This document shows positions 7,244-14,913 of a DNA stretch of 64,000 nucleotides, one piece after another. The first letter of the stretch is position 1; the number at the start of each line of letters is the position of its first letter. The position numbers were made by a program, and so were the translations under genes. Origin of the DNA: a virus; the IMG/VR virus record IMGVR_UViG_3300027741_000030, positions 1 to 64,000 of that record, one strand, 5' to 3'. The notes beneath the pieces were generated by a model that saw nothing but the letters and a program-made list of their open reading frames with translations, searched no databases and was not told the origin of the DNA.

Positions 7244-8047
7244 ATGAAATTTCACTGCATGACAAGAGGTAATGAGCAATCAGTTCAATACTTGTCAGAC
7301 CTTTCAGAAAAGCTTGAAAAGGTTGGATACGAGTCAGTGCTATTGGTATATCATTCAAAGGTTCCTGACTTTTTAACAAAAGCAGTAAGAGTTATGTCTT
7401 CTGAGCAAAAATTAAAATATATGATTGCAATTAGAACTTATGCAATAAGCCCAGAATATATGGCGATGATATGTCAATCAATAAATGAGATGGCACCAAA
7501 TAAAATCATTTTAAATGTAGTTTCTGGAGATATTCATCAAGGTGAAACGAGCATAGAAGACCTAATATTAATAGGCGATCTTCTTCCAACAACTAAATCT
7601 AGAATTGATTACACAGATATGTGGCTTAATAAATTTTTAAATATGGAAATATTGAGGTCTAAGCCACCGATAGTTATGGGTGGGCATTCAGATTTAACAA
7701 GAAATATAGCAATTAAACATAACGCTACTCATTTATCTATGATAAATATGCATGAAGATCATTTAAAAAGCAGTAACCCAATTTATAATAAAAAACAAAT
7801 GATTTGTTTTGGATTAGTAATAAGGGATACACAAGAAGAAGCTGACCTTTTTGGAGAAGAATTCTTTAGCGAATCAGAAAAACGTTTATTTATTTGTGGC
7901 ACAAAAGAGCATTTGATAGACAAGATTAATTATTTAAAATCTATAGGCATTAGCGACTTGCTAGTGCATGATCATATGGACGATCCACAAGCAGGTCGTG
8001 TACATGATATAATTAAAGAGCTTATAAAGGAGCAAAATGGAATCTAA
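7244..8047 (+). CDS. Luciferase-like (SsuD-type) flavin monooxygenase
   Basis: A 267-residue TIM-barrel protein of the LLM class. The section around residues 65-100 (IAIRTYAISPEYM, then KIILNVVSGD) matches the alkanesulfonate monooxygenase pattern, where a FMVAxRPG strand is followed by INVVTG. GTKEHLIDKI near residue 225 corresponds to the family's late GTPEEV motif. It is shorter than typical SsuD (about 380 residues). Such enzymes use reduced FMN or F420 to oxidise small molecules such as sulfonates. An AAAGGA site precedes the ATG. Its stop overlaps a DUF2061 gene. A weaker paralogue lies at 9305. Confidence 0.8.
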   Translation: MKFHCMTRGNEQSVQYLSDLSEKLEKVGYESVLLVYHSKVPDFLTKAVRVMSSEQKLKYMIAIRTYAISPEYMAMICQSINEMAPNKIILNVVSGDIHQGETSIEDLILIGDLLPTTKSRIDYTDMWLNKFLNMEILRSKPPIVMGGHSDLTRNIAIKHNATHLSMINMHEDHLKSSNPIYNKKQMICFGLVIRDTQEEADLFGEEFFSESEKRLFICGTKEHLIDKINYLKSIGISDLLVHDHMDDPQAGRVHDIIKELIKEQNGI

Positions 8048-8255
8048 TAAAAGAAGTTTGTATAAGTCAGTCACCTGGCCAGCAGTCCATATATTATTTG
8101 TTGGAACTTTAGTATATTTTTTTGAACTTGCCATTACTGGAGAAGCACATTGGGAGTATGCTGGAACATTTGCTATTATTTACAGCGCATGCGAAATGCT
8201 TGGGTATTTCTTACATGAAAGAGCCTGGTCAAAGTTTGGCGGTAAGATTAAGTAA
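8037..8255 (+). CDS. DUF2061 small membrane protein
   Basis: A 72-residue protein with the DUF2061 layout: an RSLYKSVTWPAVH start, two hydrophobic helices and the closing signature GYFLHERAWSK (YxxHERxW). DUF2061 genes often sit beside sulfate-assimilation genes such as cysC in bacteria, though their role is unproven. A second copy lies next to the APS kinase-like gene. It overlaps the monooxygenase gene by 11 bp. Confidence 0.82.
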   Translation: MESNKRSLYKSVTWPAVHILFVGTLVYFFELAITGEAHWEYAGTFAIIYSACEMLGYFLHERAWSKFGGKIK

Positions 8256-8392
8256 TGGCAAAAAGAAAATCAACAGCATTTAATGATACTCAAATTAAAG
8301 ATGGAAGAATTGTTAGATTAAGAAAAGATGGGTCGATTAAAGCCGATCTGGGCCCATACAGGCAAGGTATTGTTAAAAAAAATATTAAATAA
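8255..8392 (+). CDS. Basic 45-residue protein, unknown
   Basis: Start-stop coupled to its neighbours (TAATG on both sides). It is Lys/Arg-rich with a short beta-hairpin-like RKDGSIKADLG, possibly nucleic-acid binding. No family recognised. Confidence 0.55.
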   Translation: MAKRKSTAFNDTQIKDGRIVRLRKDGSIKADLGPYRQGIVKKNIK

Positions 8393-8514
8393 TGTCTACT
8401 AATAAATGTGAATATTTAACAGATTGCCCTAATAAGGCAACAAGAATAGCCCTTGAAGCAGGCAAAACCACAAGGATCTGCGACGAGTGCTGGCATCAAA
8501 ACTTTAGATCCTAA
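8392..8514 (+). CDS. 40-residue zinc-finger peptide
   Basis: Start ATG 8392 overlaps the previous stop. Four cysteines arranged CEYLTDC ... CDEC suggest a single zinc site. Similar micro-ribbons recur at 15628, 18026, 28574 and 33086. Confidence 0.6.
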   Translation: MSTNKCEYLTDCPNKATRIALEAGKTTRICDECWHQNFRS

Positions 8515-8523
8515 TCAACTGAA

Positions 8524-8532
8524 TGCTATAAT
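8524..8532 (+). promoter_or_regulatory. Extended -10 promoter
   Basis: TGCTATAAT is an extended -10. The mini-ORF ATG at 8539 starts 6 nt later and the SD-led gene at 8590 follows. The near-identical string AATGCTATAATATA recurs at 15784, upstream of the oxygenase gene at 15825. Confidence 0.65.
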
Positions 8533-8538
8533 ATAGGT

Positions 8539-8568
8539 ATGAGCGGATTACTAGTCCCGCTTAAATAG
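8539..8568 (+). CDS. Leaderless 9-residue leader peptide (possible)
   Basis: Starting exactly where transcription should begin, ATG AGC GGA TTA CTA GTC CCG CTT AAA TAG encodes MSGLLVPLK. The main gene at 8590 has its own SD (TAGGAG), so this could be a translated leader that primes or attenuates it. A similar arrangement occurs at 48994. It may also be chance. Confidence 0.35.
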   Translation: MSGLLVPLK

Positions 8569-8589
8569 ACAACCTATAGGAGTAATAAA

Positions 8590-8787
8590 ATGACAGACGG
8601 TATCAACTTAACAGGTTTTAACGAAGTTAAACCAGCAGGAACAAATGGAATTAATGCACACTACTCAGACAATACAGGTTCAGCATTTGCTGCATCAGAC
8701 ATGTCGTCACAAGGTAATGCAGGATTAAATAGAGAAGGATCTTCAAGTTCATTGCCAATTTCAGGCGCAGATGAATCAGATATGTAA
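8590..8787 (+). CDS. Ser/Gly-rich hydrophilic protein, unknown
   Basis: A 65-residue, apparently disordered protein rich in Ser, Gly, Asn and Ala, without Cys. Its strong own promoter and SD suggest it is well expressed. It might be a minor virion or scaffold peptide. No family recognised. Confidence 0.6.
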   Translation: MTDGINLTGFNEVKPAGTNGINAHYSDNTGSAFAASDMSSQGNAGLNREGSSSSLPISGADESDM

Positions 8788-8789
8788 TC

Positions 8790-8945
8790 ATGGATCTATT
8801 TAATAAAGAAGAAGTTGTAGCACCAACACAAGAAGCAGCAATTGCACAGGCAATTAAGCCAGTAGCACCTGCATCTAATAAATGCACAAGAGACACAAGA
8901 GGCGAAAATCCTTGTGCAGTTAAAGATTGTGAGAACTGCAACTAA
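8790..8945 (+). CDS. 51-residue Cys-containing peptide
   Basis: The N-terminus is Ala/Glu/Pro-rich and the C-terminus holds four Cys (CTRDTRGENPC, CENC), a plausible metal site. The stop overlaps the next ATG (TAATG). Confidence 0.55.
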   Translation: MDLFNKEEVVAPTQEAAIAQAIKPVAPASNKCTRDTRGENPCAVKDCENCN

Positions 8946-9103
8946 TGTGTATGGATTGCGGATGCGGTATTAATTCAGTTGGCATGGGGTCAGGAATGAC
9001 ACCAGTTACAATTGAAGATGTTTCAAGAGATGGTGAATCTGGTACAACATTAGGAATGGTATCAACACCAGAAGAGACAAGACAGTTTATAAATGAGCAA
9101 TAA
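8945..9103 (+). CDS. 52-residue peptide with N-terminal CxxCxC
   Basis: It begins MCMDCGCGINS, a Cys-Gly cluster like that in the 29-residue peptide at 11073, and continues with a hydrophilic tail. It overlaps the next gene by 11 bp. Unknown function. Confidence 0.55.
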   Translation: MCMDCGCGINSVGMGSGMTPVTIEDVSRDGESGTTLGMVSTPEETRQFINEQ

Positions 9104-9299
9104 TATTAAAAAAGAAGATGGCACTGGCATGGTGCCACCAGCTAACGCTGGTGCACCTGCTGGTGCTGTTACAAGCACACAAACACCAAAAAGATACCCA
9201 AGACAAGGTGTAAAAATAGATACAAACAAACATGGTATTAGGAGAGAGACAAGCTTAATCCCTAAGCCTGTTAAAAAAACGGGTAGAAAAAAAATATAA
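9093..9299 (+). CDS. Basic Pro/Ala-rich protein, unknown
   Basis: A 68-residue, probably disordered protein with Gly/Ala/Pro-rich first half and a strongly basic C-terminus (KKTGRKKI), suggesting nucleic-acid or envelope contact. No domain recognised. Confidence 0.55.
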   Translation: MSNNIKKEDGTGMVPPANAGAPAGAVTSTQTPKRYPRQGVKIDTNKHGIRRETSLIPKPVKKTGRKKI

Positions 9300-9304
9300 T
9301 TTAA

Positions 9305-10069
9305 ATGAAGTTCCATTGGTTACAAAGGTATAGCAAGTCTCCATACGAATTAAAAAATACTTTAATTAAAATAAATGAAATTGGATATGAATCTATACTT
9401 GTAACATTTAATACTGGAATGCTTGATCCTTTTACAAAATGTGCAAATGCTTTTATTCCAAATCAAAAAATTAAATTTATGGTTGCAATAAGACCATATG
9501 CTTTAACTCCAGCATACCTTTTGATGATATTAAAAACATTTGAAAAAATATCTAAGGACTGTATCGTATTGAATATAGTTCCTGGAACCGCAGATAAAGA
9601 ACAGTTTATTTTTGAAGAAGGTACATCATTGCATGAAAGAAAAGTATACGCTGGTAAATTTGTGGAAAAAATGAAAATTATAAATGATAAGCACAAATTT
9701 TTAAGTAATGACATGCCTAAAATATTTTTTAGCGGTGGTTCTGATGAAAATATAAGCAATGCAGTTAAATATGGTGATGGTCTTATTTATTTATTAAAAG
9801 ATCATTTGACAACTCCAGAAAGATTCAATACACTAAAAGGCACTCATATGCTAAATGTATTTATAATAATATGTGAAACTGAAAGTCAAGCAAAAGATAT
9901 ATATAGTAAATTAGATGGTCCACAAGTTGGAAGTTCAATTTATGGAACAAAAGAGCAGGTTAAAGAAAAGCTTCTTAAATTAAAAGATTTTGAGGTTTTG
10001 ATTTCATCATCAAAAATTTATGATTGCGATAACGATATTCATGACTTAGTAAAGGAAATCAATAAATGA
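9305..10069 (+). CDS. Second luciferase-like (SsuD-type) monooxygenase homologue
   Basis: A 254-residue paralogue of the 7244 gene. Aligned features are a KFHWLQRY start, then VAIRPYALTPAYL and CIVLNIVPGTAD around residues 59-97, and GTKEQVKEKL near residue 217. It is more diverged and lacks some loops, so activity is uncertain; it might pair with the first copy as in bacterial luciferase heterodimers. It overlaps the APS kinase-like gene by 4 bp, which ties the two functions together. Confidence 0.72.
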   Translation: MKFHWLQRYSKSPYELKNTLIKINEIGYESILVTFNTGMLDPFTKCANAFIPNQKIKFMVAIRPYALTPAYLLMILKTFEKISKDCIVLNIVPGTADKEQFIFEEGTSLHERKVYAGKFVEKMKIINDKHKFLSNDMPKIFFSGGSDENISNAVKYGDGLIYLLKDHLTTPERFNTLKGTHMLNVFIIICETESQAKDIYSKLDGPQVGSSIYGTKEQVKEKLLKLKDFEVLISSSKIYDCDNDIHDLVKEINK

Positions 10070-10827
10070 TTATTCAAATAATTGGACTTCCAGGTTCAGG
10101 CAAAACAGAACTTGCAAAAGCGCTTAAAGAAAGAATTAATGCTATTCATCTTAATGCAGATGAAGTTAGAGCAACAGTCAATTCTGATTTAGGTTTTACC
10201 CCTGAAGATAGAATTGAACAGGCTCGCCGTATGGGTGAGATGGCAAGACTAATTTCCAAACAAGGAATTGCTCCAGTGATTGTAGATTTTGTTTGCCCAA
10301 TAGAGCTAACTCGTGCAGCATTTGGTAAACCAGACATTTTGGTATTCATGGATACAATTGCAGAAGGTCGTTTTGAAGATACTAATAAGATGTTTGAGCG
10401 CCCAACAGATTTTGATGTATCATTTATCAGCCACAATTTAAATGCAGAACAAAAAGCATCTCATATTATTGAAAAGTTTGGAATACACGACTGGTCTGCA
10501 CCCACAACACTTATGCTTGGTAGATATCAGCCATGGCATGAGGGCCACCATGCTCTTTACAAAGAGGCTGGTAAAAGAACAAATCAAGTACTTCTTGGAG
10601 TTCGTAATACATACAATACAAGCGAAAAGGATCCACTTAAATTTGATCAGGTAAAAGAATATATTGCTAAAGATGAATTTATGGATGGAGCACTGGTATT
10701 GAGACTTCCTAACATTACTAACATAGTATATGGTCGTGATGTAGGATACAAAATTGAGCAAGTAGATTTGGGGGCAGATATTCATGCTATTAGCGCTACG
10801 CAAAAACGTAAAGAGATGGGTCTCTAA
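10066..10827 (+). CDS. Fused APS kinase-like / HxGH nucleotidylyltransferase
   Basis: A 253-residue two-domain protein. Residues 1-140 resemble adenylylsulfate (APS) kinase: Walker A GLPGSGKT (7-14), then HLNADEVR (28-35), DLGFTPEDRIEQARR and VIVDFVCP, all typical CysC features. Residues 147-253 form a nucleotidylyltransferase: GRYQPWHEGHH with the HxGH motif (158-161), and ISATQKR (242-248), the usual ISxTxxR ending of NMN/CTP-type transferases. It could make PAPS for sulfotransferases while the second domain makes an activated nucleotide, but kinase specificity cannot be read with certainty. Confidence 0.82.
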   Translation: MIIQIIGLPGSGKTELAKALKERINAIHLNADEVRATVNSDLGFTPEDRIEQARRMGEMARLISKQGIAPVIVDFVCPIELTRAAFGKPDILVFMDTIAEGRFEDTNKMFERPTDFDVSFISHNLNAEQKASHIIEKFGIHDWSAPTTLMLGRYQPWHEGHHALYKEAGKRTNQVLLGVRNTYNTSEKDPLKFDQVKEYIAKDEFMDGALVLRLPNITNIVYGRDVGYKIEQVDLGADIHAISATQKRKEMGL

Positions 10828-10869
10828 AATAAAAGAAGTTTTGTCATGGCTGGCTTTAGGAGCAGGGCA

Positions 10870-11073
10870 ATGAATGTAACTAAACAAAGATCAGCACTAA
10901 AGGCAATCACTTGGCGCATAATTGGAACTGCAGATACTTTTGTGTTGTCATATTTTATAACACACAAAGCAATCACTGCAGCATCAATTGCGGGTTTTGA
11001 AGTGCTAACAAAAACTATTCTTTATTATTTTCACGAACGTGGCTGGAACAAAGTTCAGTGGGGAAGAAAATAA
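10870..11073 (+). CDS. DUF2061 small membrane protein, second copy
   Basis: A 67-residue protein with the full DUF2061 pattern: RSALKAITWRIIGT, two hydrophobic stretches and ILYYFHERGWNK. ATG 10870 is preferred over 10846 because AGGAG lies 6 nt upstream. Its place directly after the APS kinase-like gene mirrors the cysC neighbourhood of DUF2061 in bacteria. Confidence 0.85.
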   Translation: MNVTKQRSALKAITWRIIGTADTFVLSYFITHKAITAASIAGFEVLTKTILYYFHERGWNKVQWGRK

Positions 11074-11162
11074 TGTGCAAATCTTGTGGAAACTGCTCTA
11101 GAGAACATGAATCTAATATTGATGATGCAATTGATGTAGTTTTGGACTCACCAGTATTATGA
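11073..11162 (+). CDS. 29-residue Cys-rich peptide
   Basis: MCKSCGNCSRE followed by an acidic tail, coupled by overlapping stop and start to both neighbours. It resembles the peptide at 8945. Confidence 0.5.
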   Translation: MCKSCGNCSREHESNIDDAIDVVLDSPVL

Positions 11163-11380
11163 AAAAAAGAAAGCTATTAAACAATGTTTACTCATTTCTT
11201 CCCAAGATGTATCAAGGATCTGAAATAAAAGAGTTAGACAAGGCTGTTGATTTAATTATACATACAAAAGCCCCAGAAAAGTGGCTCCTTATAGATTTAG
11301 AAACAGGTCAAGAATATGTTGGGTTGTCGGAACCAGATCAATACGGAATGTGGAAAAGAATTAAAGAAAAAGACTCTTAA
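11159..11380 (+). CDS. Hypothetical 73-residue protein
   Basis: A basic N-terminus and a later segment KWLLIDLETGQEYVG suggest a small alpha/beta fold. No family recognised. Its 3' end overlaps the convergent sulfotransferase gene by 4 bp. Confidence 0.55.
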   Translation: MKKRKLLNNVYSFLPKMYQGSEIKELDKAVDLIIHTKAPEKWLLIDLETGQEYVGLSEPDQYGMWKRIKEKDS

Positions 11381-12057
11381 GGTTTCCAAAATAGAGTTTT
11401 TGCTTTTTCATATAGATCTATATCTATAGAGTTATGCTTTTTTATTAAACTTAACTCATCTTCATTTAAAGATTCATATATTTCTTTTACCCCAAAAGAC
11501 TTAAAATCATCGGTATCTAAAATGTTTTTTTCAAGAACCACTTCAGGAACATTAAACTCTAATGATATTTTTTTATTTATTTTATCAATTGTATATATAT
11601 TAACATCTTCAGAGTCTATTAAAAGATTGACCCTGCTTAACCTTTTAAATATTAAATTTTTGTCAAAATTAATATTTACAGAAGGATCAACTTTATTGTC
11701 CTCCCAATTTAAAAAATTTCTAGCAGATAGATTATTTATTAAATTAATGTTAGATAAAAGATCTTCTTTATTTTTTACATTTGAAAAAGCAACATTATAG
11801 CTTATAAATTGCAAAACTGGATCTCTTAATATGCACATTACATATGTTGATTCTTTTATTTCTGAAGCCCAGCCCCAGTGTGTCCATCCCTTTGTATCAG
11901 TTTTTGGACGTATAAATTCTTTGTTGTTTTTGTTTATTTGATCTATTAAAGATTTTAAAAGATACCTATGAAAAAATCTTCCAGCGCATCTATTTACATG
12001 CAAAAAATAAAATGAATCCATAAAATTAATTATATCATTGTAATCAAGTATTGACAA
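11377..12057 (-). CDS. Sulfotransferase-like protein
   Basis: A 226-residue protein (TTG start; an ATG 12 codons later at 12021 is an alternative). FLHVNRCAGRFFHRYL (18-33) occupies the 5'-phosphosulfate loop position of Sulfotransfer_2-type enzymes, and CILRDPVLQFIS (75-86) is the 3'-phosphate motif with Arg78 and Ser86. These enzymes move sulfate from PAPS to sugars or proteins. It is the only minus-strand gene in this stretch and has its own divergent promoter. The usual loop Lys is replaced by Arg. Confidence 0.7.
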   Translation of the reverse strand: MSILDYNDIINFMDSFYFLHVNRCAGRFFHRYLLKSLIDQINKNNKEFIRPKTDTKGWTHWGWASEIKESTYVMCILRDPVLQFISYNVAFSNVKNKEDLLSNINLINNLSARNFLNWEDNKVDPSVNINFDKNLIFKRLSRVNLLIDSEDVNIYTIDKINKKISLEFNVPEVVLEKNILDTDDFKSFGVKEIYESLNEDELSLIKKHNSIDIDLYEKAKTLFWKP

Positions 12058-12085
12058 TAAGACACTAATATAGTATATTTATCAT

Positions 12086-12235
12086 ATGCTTAAAATGTTA
12101 TTTAAAACAATAAAATGTAAAGCTGTTGGACATACGCTTGTAAATGCTGGAAGCTGTCCATTTACGGGTCTTTCTTACAATTATTGTGAAAGATGTGAAT
12201 TAATGTTGCCAAAGGAAGGTCAATATGTCGAATGA
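12086..12235 (+). CDS. 49-residue zinc-finger peptide
   Basis: TATATT (12074-12079) lies 6 nt before the ATG, so the message is probably leaderless. Four Cys (C11, C24, C34, C37, the last two as CERC) indicate a zinc site. It overlaps the oxygenase gene by 11 bp. Confidence 0.6.
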   Translation: MLKMLFKTIKCKAVGHTLVNAGSCPFTGLSYNYCERCELMLPKEGQYVE

Positions 12236-12806
12236 ATTGATTAAAAGAGAAAATGGAATTTGGCAGTGGAATTCTGCATTTAATAATCCATCCGAGCTTA
12301 TTTCTGATATCTTGTTAAAAGATTGGAGACCATACAATAACGACGGTGGTGGAAGCACATTAATAGGTAGATCAACTATTGTGTATGAAAATGAAAAAGC
12401 ATATAATCAAATATTAGATGTATACTCAAAATGTTTGCAAGAATATATTAATCAAAATAATTTAAACATAACAACAGATAACCTAGGAACTGGATGGTGG
12501 CTAGTAAGAGACTACGCTGCTGGATCAGTAATGACGGCTCATGAAGATGCCTACAGCTATGTTAAAGATGGAGAGGATGAAGTCAAACCCATTTTTACTA
12601 TTCTTTTGTACATAAATGACGATTACCAAGGTGGAGAAATACATTTCCCAAATGAAAATGTAACAATAAAACCAGAAGCTGGCTCAGTTGTAATTTTCCC
12701 AAGCAATTTATCTCATGAAGTAAAAACAGTTATTTCAGGAAATAGATACATGACTCAAACCTATATATATGAGAAACCTTTTTCTCATTATCAACAAAAA
12801 TTTTAG
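12225..12806 (+). CDS. 2OG-Fe(II) oxygenase, prolyl 4-hydroxylase-like
   Basis: A 193-residue double-stranded beta-helix protein. The iron triad is visible as His106-x-Asp108 and His164, with Arg174 for 2-oxoglutarate. The family signature NDDYQGGEIHFP (131-142) and PEAGSVVIFPS (150-160) are clear. The P4H family hydroxylates prolyl or other residues using O2 and 2-oxoglutarate. It is the first of fifteen homologues in the window. Confidence 0.92.
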   Translation: MSNELIKRENGIWQWNSAFNNPSELISDILLKDWRPYNNDGGGSTLIGRSTIVYENEKAYNQILDVYSKCLQEYINQNNLNITTDNLGTGWWLVRDYAAGSVMTAHEDAYSYVKDGEDEVKPIFTILLYINDDYQGGEIHFPNENVTIKPEAGSVVIFPSNLSHEVKTVISGNRYMTQTYIYEKPFSHYQQKF

Positions 12807-12814
12807 GACTATAA

Positions 12815-13081
12815 ATGATTTATAATATTGTAGAAAAATATCTAATGCGCCCTAAACGCCTTAGAGAGGCAATTCAGGCAGTTGTAAGAGATAATGATGA
12901 ATTGCTACGTATGATCAAAGAAGCGGAAAATGAAGAGCCAACTAATCTAACATGGTCGGAAGGCGATAAATGGTATGGGTGGACATACAATAGTAACGCC
13001 AAGCGTTATTACTTTGATGATATTGGTAATGAGTCATTGATGGGACTATGGGAAGATCAATGGAAAAGAGAAGAAGCATAG
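12815..13081 (+). CDS. Hypothetical 88-residue protein
   Basis: A helical N-terminal half with charged residues and a Trp/Tyr-rich C-terminal half (WYGWTYNS, WEDQWKREEA). AGGACT precedes the ATG. No family recognised. Confidence 0.6.
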   Translation: MIYNIVEKYLMRPKRLREAIQAVVRDNDELLRMIKEAENEEPTNLTWSEGDKWYGWTYNSNAKRYYFDDIGNESLMGLWEDQWKREEA

Positions 13082-13123
13082 AGAACGGCAGCAGTTAATT
13101 CCTATATAGTATAATAGGGTTAT

Positions 13124-13288
13124 ATGGGTAATCCTAGGTACATGAACGAGTCCTGGTTAAGGGATCAATACGTTGTACAAGAGTTAGAAATTGTCGATAT
13201 AGCTTTAGCTTGCAAAGTAGATAAGTCAGTCATAATAAGATGGCTAGACGAGTACAGAATATACAGAAATTGGAAAAGGTTGGGATAA
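13124..13288 (+). CDS. Small helix-turn-helix protein (probable)
   Basis: A 54-residue basic protein. The run IVDIALACKVDKSVIIRWL (23-41) has the spacing of a helix-turn-helix, suggesting a DNA-binding regulator. TATAAT (13110-13115) lies 8 nt before the ATG. Its stop abuts the glutathione peroxidase ATG. Confidence 0.55.
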   Translation: MGNPRYMNESWLRDQYVVQELEIVDIALACKVDKSVIIRWLDEYRIYRNWKRLG

Positions 13289-13795
13289 ATGTCAATATAT
13301 GATTTAAGTTTTAGAGATTTAGATGGAAGTTTAAAAAATCTTTCAATTTTTAAAAATAAAGTTTTGCTTCTCGTCAACATTGCAACGGAATGTGGATTTG
13401 CTTCTCAGCTAAAAGATTTGCAAGAATTACACGAAAAGTATTTAGATAAAGGACTAGTTGTTATTGCTTTTCCTTCAAACGAATTTGGTGGACAGCAACC
13501 TGGAAGTGATCCAGAAATAGTAGAAACATGTCAAAGTAAATATGGAGTCACATTTAAAATTCTTCCCAAAATAGGAATATCTTTATCAAAAGATTACAAT
13601 CCAGATCCATTATATAAATATTTACAAGAAACTACTCAATTTGAAGTCCCATGGAATTTTACCAAATTTATTGTAGGTCCAGATGAATCTATTGAATTTA
13701 GATTGCCAGATGTTCCAGTTTCAGATTTAATAGAAGTAATAGAAAACAATATTAAAAAAATAAATTTAGAAGAGGATAAAAATAAAAATGTTTGA
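13289..13795 (+). CDS. Glutathione peroxidase-family thiol peroxidase
   Basis: A 168-residue protein with the GPx pattern: VNIATECGFASQ with peroxidatic Cys35, then FPSNEFGGQQPG with the catalytic Gln (69/70), and PWNFTKF with Trp122 and Asn123. Bacterial Cys-type homologues usually use thioredoxin, which this phage also encodes (5615). It may limit peroxide stress during infection. It overlaps the next gene by 8 bp. Confidence 0.9.
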   Translation: MSIYDLSFRDLDGSLKNLSIFKNKVLLLVNIATECGFASQLKDLQELHEKYLDKGLVVIAFPSNEFGGQQPGSDPEIVETCQSKYGVTFKILPKIGISLSKDYNPDPLYKYLQETTQFEVPWNFTKFIVGPDESIEFRLPDVPVSDLIEVIENNIKKINLEEDKNKNV

Positions 13796-14384
13796 TAAAA
13801 TAGAAAAAATAGCAGATCTAGGTGTATATATTGAAGATTGTGCAACAGAAGAAAAGCTTAAAGAATTAATTGAGGATGCAAAATCTTTTGAAAAACAAGA
13901 GCTAAGATTTGGTACAAGATATACTGTTCATAGCTTTAGATCGTCTCATGCAAACTGTTTTAAAGATACTCGTGAAATTATGACAGAAGGCATCACAAAG
14001 TACTTAGAAATGACTGGAAGAAGCATTGATGATTACAAGCCAGCAAACGATTATTATGCATACGTAGCCTGGAATGAAAAATCAGTTGGAACACATAGAC
14101 AAAGCATAGACTATGAAGGTAATCTTCTTGTTTTGCCAGACATATGTGCTTTCTTTTATTTAACTGATGGATATGAAGGGGGAGAAACAACTTTTATTGA
14201 TGCAAACGTATCTGTATCTCCTAAAGCTGGAAGTATGCTTATATATGAAGCAGACTCTTTAATATCAATAAGTAGCGCTACCCCTGCTGGAGTAAAAATA
14301 GAAGTTGGAATGCCAATGTATTTGGCTAGTAAAAATTTAGATGGAGTAGATCCTACTCCCAAAGAGGTCCAGCATCAAATATAA
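13788..14384 (+). CDS. Degenerate 2OG oxygenase-fold protein
   Basis: A 198-residue protein that keeps the fold signature (LTDGYEGGETTF, PKAGSMLIYE) but has His103-Arg-Gln105 where HxD is expected, and no His at the distal iron position (DSLISIS instead). It should not bind iron normally. It may be a scaffolding or regulatory pseudo-enzyme, or have changed chemistry. Its 3' end overlaps the convergent gene by 32 bp. Confidence 0.78.
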   Translation: MFDKIEKIADLGVYIEDCATEEKLKELIEDAKSFEKQELRFGTRYTVHSFRSSHANCFKDTREIMTEGITKYLEMTGRSIDDYKPANDYYAYVAWNEKSVGTHRQSIDYEGNLLVLPDICAFFYLTDGYEGGETTFIDANVSVSPKAGSMLIYEADSLISISSATPAGVKIEVGMPMYLASKNLDGVDPTPKEVQHQI

Positions 14385-14913
14385 CAGAATATTTTTCTGA
14401 CAAATTTTGAGTTCTATGCCATGTTCCTTTTCTAAGCCAGAGTAAATCTCCAGGCTCTAAAGTAATAGTTTGTGGCTCTTTTGTCCAAGCAGTTTGCCAA
14501 TCCCAACCTTTTCTTTCTTGATATTCAAATTGTTTAGGCAATCCATTCATTTCAGCATAAAGTCCTATTTGCCATTCTGTTACGCCTTTGCAGTGCCAAT
14601 GAAGTATGTCGTATGGGTCTTTATGCAAAGGCTCTCCAGGCCAATTAATGTCTAAATTTCTGTATCTTTTACCTTCAAATATATAGTATTGATATTCAAT
14701 TTCTGGGTATGCTTTTTTAGATTCGTTTAAAAAATATTGCATTTCTTCTTTTAGAGGAACATCTTTTATAAATTTACGAACTCCATTGCTTTTAGGATCA
14801 ATTATTTCTTCAAAATCTTCCCAAGATGGGACGGGATGATGCCAATTTTTTAGAACAGCATAATGAAGATTTTCTTTTTTTGCATTTTCTACAAACTCTT
14901 TAATTGTTATCAT
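14353..14913 (-). CDS. Cupin/JmjC-type 2OG-Fe(II) oxygenase
   Basis: A 186-residue protein with His97-Lys-Asp99 and distal His166 in a cupin context (LHKDPYDILHWHCKG; LEPGDLLWLRKGTWHRTQN). This resembles JmjC/ROXA-like hydroxylases rather than P4H. It is a tandem paralogue of the next gene, which ends 1 bp upstream of its start. Confidence 0.8.
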   Translation of the reverse strand: MITIKEFVENAKKENLHYAVLKNWHHPVPSWEDFEEIIDPKSNGVRKFIKDVPLKEEMQYFLNESKKAYPEIEYQYYIFEGKRYRNLDINWPGEPLHKDPYDILHWHCKGVTEWQIGLYAEMNGLPKQFEYQERKGWDWQTAWTKEPQTITLEPGDLLWLRKGTWHRTQNLSEKYSVIFDAGPLWE

